Below are positions 37,171 to 40,926 of a stretch of DNA of 40,926 nt, piece after piece (within the stretch, counting starts at the first letter, position 1; every line of letters starts with the position of its first letter). The position numbers were made by a program, and so were the translations under genes. The DNA is from Caldithrix sp. Its GTDB lineage: Bacteria; Calditrichota; Calditrichia; Calditrichales; Calditrichaceae. The stretch spans positions 1 to 40,926 of the forward strand of contig DYOS01000013.1 of NCBI GenBank assembly GCA_020720405.1, read 5' to 3'. Under the pieces are notes generated by a model. That model ran no database searches, was not told the origin of the DNA, and saw only the letters and a program-made list of their open reading frames with translations.

Positions 37171-37205
37171 TGGTCTTACGGTCCCGTTCTCTGGCCTTAC
37201 GGGAC
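37171..37205 (-). promoter_or_regulatory. Candidate rpsF leader hairpin (possible S6:S18 autoregulation)
   Basis: On the minus strand GTCCCGT (37199-37205) pairs with ACGGGAC (37181-37187) over an 11-base loop, immediately followed by CCGTAAGACC and then the rpsF Shine-Dalgarno. CCGTAAG occurs twice around the hairpin. There is no T-run, so it is not a terminator. S6:S18 leader motifs with a CCG element are known upstream of rpsF in many bacteria; the match here is by eye. Confidence 0.35.
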
Positions 37206-37218
37206 AGGATTTTATCAA

Positions 37219-39240
37219 TTATAACAGTGGTGCAAGAACCAGAGACACCACTGACATCAGTTTTATCAGAATATTAAGCGAAGGTCCGGCCGTATCCTTA
37301 AACGGATCGCCAACCGTATCACCGACCACCGCCGCCTTATGGGCAGGCGAGCCTTTACCACCGTATGCACCGGTCTCTATATATTTTTTAGCATTATCCC
37401 AGGCCCCGCCGGCATTGGCCATAAATATGGCCAGCAGAACACCGCTGACGGTTACCCCGGCCAGCAATCCGCCGATCATTTCATATCTATGTTCACCACC
37501 TATAAGGCCCACGGCAACCGGCGTAAGTATGGCTAATAACCCTGGTGCGATCATTCTTTTAATGGCGGCTGAGGTCGATATATCGACACATTTGGCATAA
37601 TCCGCTTCAGCTGTACCTTCCATAAGACCGGGGATGGTCCGGAATTGACGGCGCACCTCTTCAATCATCTCAAAAGCAGCCTGTCCGACAGCCTTCATAG
37701 CCAGGGACGAGAAAAGAAATGGCAGCATACCGCCGATAAATAAACTGGCCATAACATAAGGATTGGCCACATTGATCGTTTCCAGATGGGTTGTTTCCAT
37801 AAAAGCGCTGAACAGGGCCAGGGCAGTTAAAGCGGCACTACCTATCGCAAATCCCTTACCGATCGCAGCGGTTGTATTACCAACTGCATCCAGTTTATCG
37901 GTTCTCTGCCGGACTTCTTTTTCCAGCCCGGACATTTCGGCGATACCACCGGCATTGTCGGCAATTGGGCCATAAGCATCAACGGCCAGCTGTATGCCAA
38001 GCGTGGCCAGCATACCAAGCGCAGCGATGGCAATTCCGTATAAACCGGCCTGCCCGAAGGCAACCAGGATTACGGCGGCAAGTACAATAACCGGCAGGGC
38101 TGTACTAAGCATACCGATAGCCAAACCGGAGATAATATTGGTGGCAGCACCGGTTTGCGATGCCTCAGCAATACTCCGGGCCGGTGATTTTGATTCTGCC
38201 GTATAATATTCGGTCAGAATGCCGATCAAAATTCCACCGACCAGACCGGCCAGCATGGCCAGGTATATTTTAAAGGCATTTTCAGGCACAAAATAATTGA
38301 TAATAAAATAGGCAAAAAGCGCCATGACGATTCCGGCACCGAAGGAACCCAGATTAAGGGCCTGCTGCGGATTTCCTCCTTCTTTGGTGCGGACGAAGAA
38401 AGTACCAATGATCGAAACAATAATACCAGCCGCAGCTAAAAACATCGGCATCAGAATATGGTTCATAGACAGGCTTGCCCCTAAAACCATCGAACCGACA
38501 ATAGCCCCGACGTAAGATTCAAAAAGGTCTGCACCCATACCGGCCACATCGCCAACATTATCACCAACATTATCGGCGATAACCGCCGGGTTGCGCGGAT
38601 CATCTTCCGGGATACCGGCCTCAACCTTGCCAACCAGATCGGCGCCAACATCAGCAGCTTTGGTGTAAATACCGCCACCGACCCTGGCAAACAGGGCAAT
38701 GGAACTGGCCCCCAGCGAAAAACCGCTGAGAACAGGCATAACATGACTTTGCAAAACATGAAGCTGGGTGTAATCGAAATGAAATGAGTACAGAACAAAA
38801 AGTCCGCTCAGCCCCAGAAGACCAAGCCCGACCACACTCATACCCATTACGCTGCCGCCGGCAAAAGCCACACCCAGGGCTTTGGCTATGCCCTGACGGG
38901 CGGCATTTGTTGTGCGGACATTGGCCAGTGTCGCCACCCGCATTCCAAAGAATCCGGATAAAGCAGAACTGAAGGCGCCGATGACAAAAGAAACGGCAAC
39001 AAGTTCAGTATTATTGACCAGATTGCCCCAATACAGGAGAACAGCAACTATGGCAACAAAGATGAACAATACCTTGTACTCACGAAAGAGAAAAGCCATT
39101 GCACCTTGCCGGATATAACCTGAAATGCGGATCATCCGCTCTGTCCCCGGATCATTCTTTTTCACCCAGGATGCTTTCCACAGGGCAAAAATCAGAGCCA
39201 GCACCGAAGCCAGTAAAACAAGATAAATAGACGAATCCAT
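37219..39240 (-). CDS. hppA: Membrane-bound pyrophosphatase, K+-dependent type (ion pump)
   Basis: Ion-translocating pyrophosphatase of 673 residues with about 16 membrane segments. The pyrophosphate-binding motif [19 protein letters not shown] (about 205) and [18 protein letters not shown], the K+-class motif [18 protein letters not shown] (Ala where K+-independent enzymes have Lys) and the C-terminal [18 protein letters not shown] are present. Whether it pumps H+ or Na+ cannot be read reliably. ATG with GGGGAAG; it follows pth by 11 bases and precedes rpsF by 59. Confidence 0.96.
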   Translation of the reverse strand: MDSSIYLVLLASVLALIFALWKASWVKKNDPGTERMIRISGYIRQGAMAFLFREYKVLFIFVAIVAVLLYWGNLVNNTELVAVSFVIGAFSSALSGFFGMRVATLANVRTTNAARQGIAKALGVAFAGGSVMGMSVVGLGLLGLSGLFVLYSFHFDYTQLHVLQSHVMPVLSGFSLGASSIALFARVGGGIYTKAADVGADLVGKVEAGIPEDDPRNPAVIADNVGDNVGDVAGMGADLFESYVGAIVGSMVLGASLSMNHILMPMFLAAAGIIVSIIGTFFVRTKEGGNPQQALNLGSFGAGIVMALFAYFIINYFVPENAFKIYLAMLAGLVGGILIGILTEYYTAESKSPARSIAEASQTGAATNIISGLAIGMLSTALPVIVLAAVILVAFGQAGLYGIAIAALGMLATLGIQLAVDAYGPIADNAGGIAEMSGLEKEVRQRTDKLDAVGNTTAAIGKGFAIGSAALTALALFSAFMETTHLETINVANPYVMASLFIGGMLPFLFSSLAMKAVGQAAFEMIEEVRRQFRTIPGLMEGTAEADYAKCVDISTSAAIKRMIAPGLLAILTPVAVGLIGGEHRYEMIGGLLAGVTVSGVLLAIFMANAGGAWDNAKKYIETGAYGGKGSPAHKAAVVGDTVGDPFKDTAGPSLNILIKLMSVVSLVLAPLL

Positions 39241-39251
39241 TACTTCCCCGA

Positions 39252-39827
39252 TTATTGATTTATTTCCAAAACAGATCGATTGTACCGGTTCATTACCATC
39301 TGAAATTCCTCACAGCTCCAGTCACGGAGACCGCTTAGCGCCGAATCAAATACTACGTTGAGCTGTTGCTGCTCTTCCTTTGAAAAATCGCTCAACACAT
39401 AATCAATAATTTCACCCTTCGGCTCACCGATACCAAAGCGTAACCGGTCGAATTCCTGCGTCTGACAGGTATTTATCACCGACTCGACACCATTGTGTCC
39501 GCCGGAACTCCCGGCAGAGCGGAAGCGCAGTGTGCCAAAGGGCAGATGAAAATCATCATAACAGACCAGCCAGTGGCCAAAAGCTGAACCCAGCCAGCCG
39601 GAAACCTGGCGGACTGCATTCCCGCTCAGATTCATAAAAGTCATTGGTTTGATCAGCAAAAATTCATTCTGATCGATGCTGATCTCACTAAAATAATAAT
39701 CCCCTCGGCCGGGGCGAAAGGGGATTTTAAATTTTTGAACTATATAATCAAGAAACATAAACCCGATGTTATGCCGGGTCTGCTGATATTTTTGACCAGG
39801 ATTGCCGAGTCCGAAAACCACCCGCAA
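39252..39827 (-). CDS. pth: Peptidyl-tRNA hydrolase
   Basis: Recycles peptidyl-tRNA released from stalled ribosomes. The 191-residue protein has [18 protein letters not shown] with the catalytic His and the conserved Asn, [10 protein letters not shown], and the lid segment [10 protein letters not shown]. Start is TTG preceded by AGGGATAG. It lies 9 bases after rplY, the classic order rplY-pth. Confidence 0.97.
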   Translation of the reverse strand: MRVVFGLGNPGQKYQQTRHNIGFMFLDYIVQKFKIPFRPGRGDYYFSEISIDQNEFLLIKPMTFMNLSGNAVRQVSGWLGSAFGHWLVCYDDFHLPFGTLRFRSAGSSGGHNGVESVINTCQTQEFDRLRFGIGEPKGEIIDYVLSDFSKEEQQQLNVVFDSALSGLRDWSCEEFQMVMNRYNRSVLEINQ

Positions 39828-39836
39828 GAACTATCC

Positions 39837-40451
39837 CTATTCTTCTTTCGGCTTTCTCTCGGTTATCACTTCTGGTTCTACCCGTTCCTCACCCGGCTCG
39901 ACGACGGTTTCAACTTTCGGTCTTTGGACCTGACAGACCACTTCATGGCTGTCGTTAAGAATTTTGAAGGTCTCAAATTTCAGGTCGGAGACACGGATCT
40001 GATCGCCGATACCTAATCCGGCTATATCTATCGCGATATGTTCGGGAATATCCTTGGGCAGCACTGAAATATTTAATTCATCAAGATGACTGCTAAATAA
40101 ACCGCCTTCAATCACACCTTTGGCCCGGCCTTCAAAATGAACCGGCACGGACATGGTTAAAGCATGTCCTTTCTGCACCCGCATAAAATCGATATGCAGG
40201 GGAAAGCCATGAACCGGATGATACTGAACTTCACGGATAATCACTTCTTCCGATTTGTTTTCAATATTCAGACTGATCAGGTTATGCTCGCTTTTAGTCA
40301 GCAAATAATAGTCATGACTATCAACGGTAATATTGACCGGTGATTTTTCTCCGTAAATAACGCCTGGAATCCGGCCGCCCCGGCGTGTCCGGCGGTTACT
40401 GTTTTTACCGGTCTCCACACGGAGAGCCGCTGATAAGGTTGCTACCGACAT
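39837..40451 (-). CDS. rplY: 50S ribosomal protein L25 (TL5/CTC family)
   Basis: A 204-residue two-domain L25 of the CTC type: the 5S rRNA-binding domain has RRTRRGGRIPGVIYGEK at about 20-36 and REVQYHPVHGFPLHIDF, followed by a C-terminal beta domain (KDIPEHIAIDIAGLGIGD) and a charged tail rich in Glu/Pro/Lys. AGGAG precedes the ATG. Confidence 0.96.
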   Translation of the reverse strand: MSVATLSAALRVETGKNSNRRTRRGGRIPGVIYGEKSPVNITVDSHDYYLLTKSEHNLISLNIENKSEEVIIREVQYHPVHGFPLHIDFMRVQKGHALTMSVPVHFEGRAKGVIEGGLFSSHLDELNISVLPKDIPEHIAIDIAGLGIGDQIRVSDLKFETFKILNDSHEVVCQVQRPKVETVVEPGEERVEPEVITERKPKEE

Positions 40452-40472
40452 TTCGAAACTCCTGTTTTCTTA

Positions 40473-40496
40473 AAATAAAAACGTAAGCAGGCTTAC
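40473..40496 (-). terminator. Terminator-like hairpin between tRNA-Gln and rplY
   Basis: On the minus strand GTAAGC (40491-40496) pairs with GCTTAC (40483-40488), followed by GTTTTTATTTTA. It sits about 20 bases after the tRNA-Gln 3' end and 31 bases before the rplY ATG. The stem is short, so it may only partly stop transcription. Confidence 0.55.
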
Positions 40497-40517
40497 ATTT
40501 CAATGTTCAATTCCATG

Positions 40518-40589
40518 CTGGGGTGAAAGGATTCGAACCTTTGAATGGCGGAACCAAAATCCGCTGCCTTACCACTTGGCGACACCCCA
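40518..40589 (-). tRNA. tRNA-Gln(TTG)
   Basis: Cloverleaf on the minus strand: acceptor TGGGGTG/CACCCCA, anticodon arm with loop TTTTGGT (anticodon TTG), T-arm AAAGG-TTCGAAT-CCTTT and discriminator G. The 3' CCA is not encoded (the genome reads CAT there), unlike the tRNA-Gly in this window. It lies upstream of rplY. Confidence 0.95.
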
Positions 40590-40703
40590 ATAGCCAAATT
40601 TTGAAAGACGCAGAATATAAAGCCGGCATCGAATATTGTCAATAACGGTTCGGATGAACTTCTGCAACTCATTTTTACTTGCCGGGCAAAATTTTAAAGC
40701 GGA

Positions 40704-40926
40704 ATGCATTCTTTCAATGCCACGGAGTTCACAACAGCGATAAAGGGCAAATATAAAAAGGGTGCCCGAAAGAACGGAGTCAGATTAAGGCCGCGGGCAA
40801 AGTCATTTATGGATGATGCCGGAGTTGAAATGGTTATTTTAAATGATCTGGCCGGTTTTAATCCGGTGGTGGTAAAAGAAATCGGTGAGAAAAGCACATT
40901 TTCGGAGATTGTTCAGAGCTTTACGA
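40704..40926 (+). CDS. Partial ORF of unknown function (runs off the window)
   Basis: The plus-strand frame from ATG 40704 stays open to the edge (at least 74 residues). The sequence is protein-like (KGKYKKGARKNGVRLRP, then VEMVILNDLAGFNPVVV and KEIGEKSTFSEIVQSFT), basic at the start and without signal peptide. I do not recognise the family. A clear Shine-Dalgarno is missing, so an internal start such as the ATG near 40810 is possible. A 67-residue minus-strand frame overlaps here but is less protein-like. Confidence 0.4.
   Translation, partial: MHSFNATEFTTAIKGKYKKGARKNGVRLRPRAKSFMDDAGVEMVILNDLAGFNPVVVKEIGEKSTFSEIVQSFT

Noticed and set aside
40694-40897. 67-codon minus-strand ORF upstream of tRNA-Gln (a place where spoVG or prs might be expected)
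   Set aside because: No motif of SpoVG or ribose-phosphate pyrophosphokinase is present, and the opposite strand looks more protein-like.

Overview
The window is an ordinary, gene-dense bacterial chromosome segment. Almost everything is on the minus strand; the exceptions are two glycosyltransferase genes and a truncated ORF at the right edge. I see no prophage, insertion sequence or CRISPR array. The gene content points to a Gram-negative (CMP-KDO synthesis, TonB/ExbB/ExbD, outer-envelope lipoproteins) of the FCB kind (Bacteroidota, Calditrichota, KSB1 and relatives): the sigma factor is the short type without region 1.1 that serves as primary sigma in those phyla, and UMF1-type MFS, GH57, pyruvoyl arginine decarboxylase and MglA/roadblock genes are common there. 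The phylum is an inference, not proven by this sequence.

Layout by coordinate. 1-352: non-coding DNA with short dispersed-repeat fragments. 353-2510: the queuosine precursor operon queD-queE-queF-queC. 2576-7509: kdsB-pyrG-GGDEF-TPR-HAD, tightly spaced. 7585-7677: two consecutive terminator hairpins. 7697-11653: a probable operon deoB, two EutN/CcmL (microcompartment vertex) genes, a small coiled-coil protein, the sigma factor and an M23 peptidase. 11756-12301: cyclophilin lipoprotein with its own terminator. 12498-14765 (+): two membrane GT2 glycosyltransferases, overlapping tail-to-tail with an SLH-like lipoprotein. 15380-15454: tRNA-Gly(CCC). 15492-17907: M20 peptidase and dGTPase-like HD protein.

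18202-20315: exbB-exbD-exbD-tonB energy-transducing operon. 20415-26715: a zincin membrane peptidase, pdaD, speB, a GH57 glucanotransferase and an S41 protease; pdaD and speB together turn arginine into putrescine, and a large inverted repeat lies between them. 26954-28276: UMF1 transporter. 28349-33464: an eight-gene signalling operon (histidine kinase, receiver, DUF4388-roadblock, roadblock, winged-helix-like protein, Cache-HAMP protein, roadblock, MglA-like GTPase) directly downstream of priA. 36056-40589: translation genes tRNA-Gln, rplY, pth, (hppA), rpsF, rpsR, rplI.

The two regions most worth following up are the MglA/roadblock operon, which looks like a complete sensor-to-GTPase pathway without an assigned output, and the pair of vertex-protein genes with no shell-facet gene nearby, translationally coupled to phosphopentomutase.
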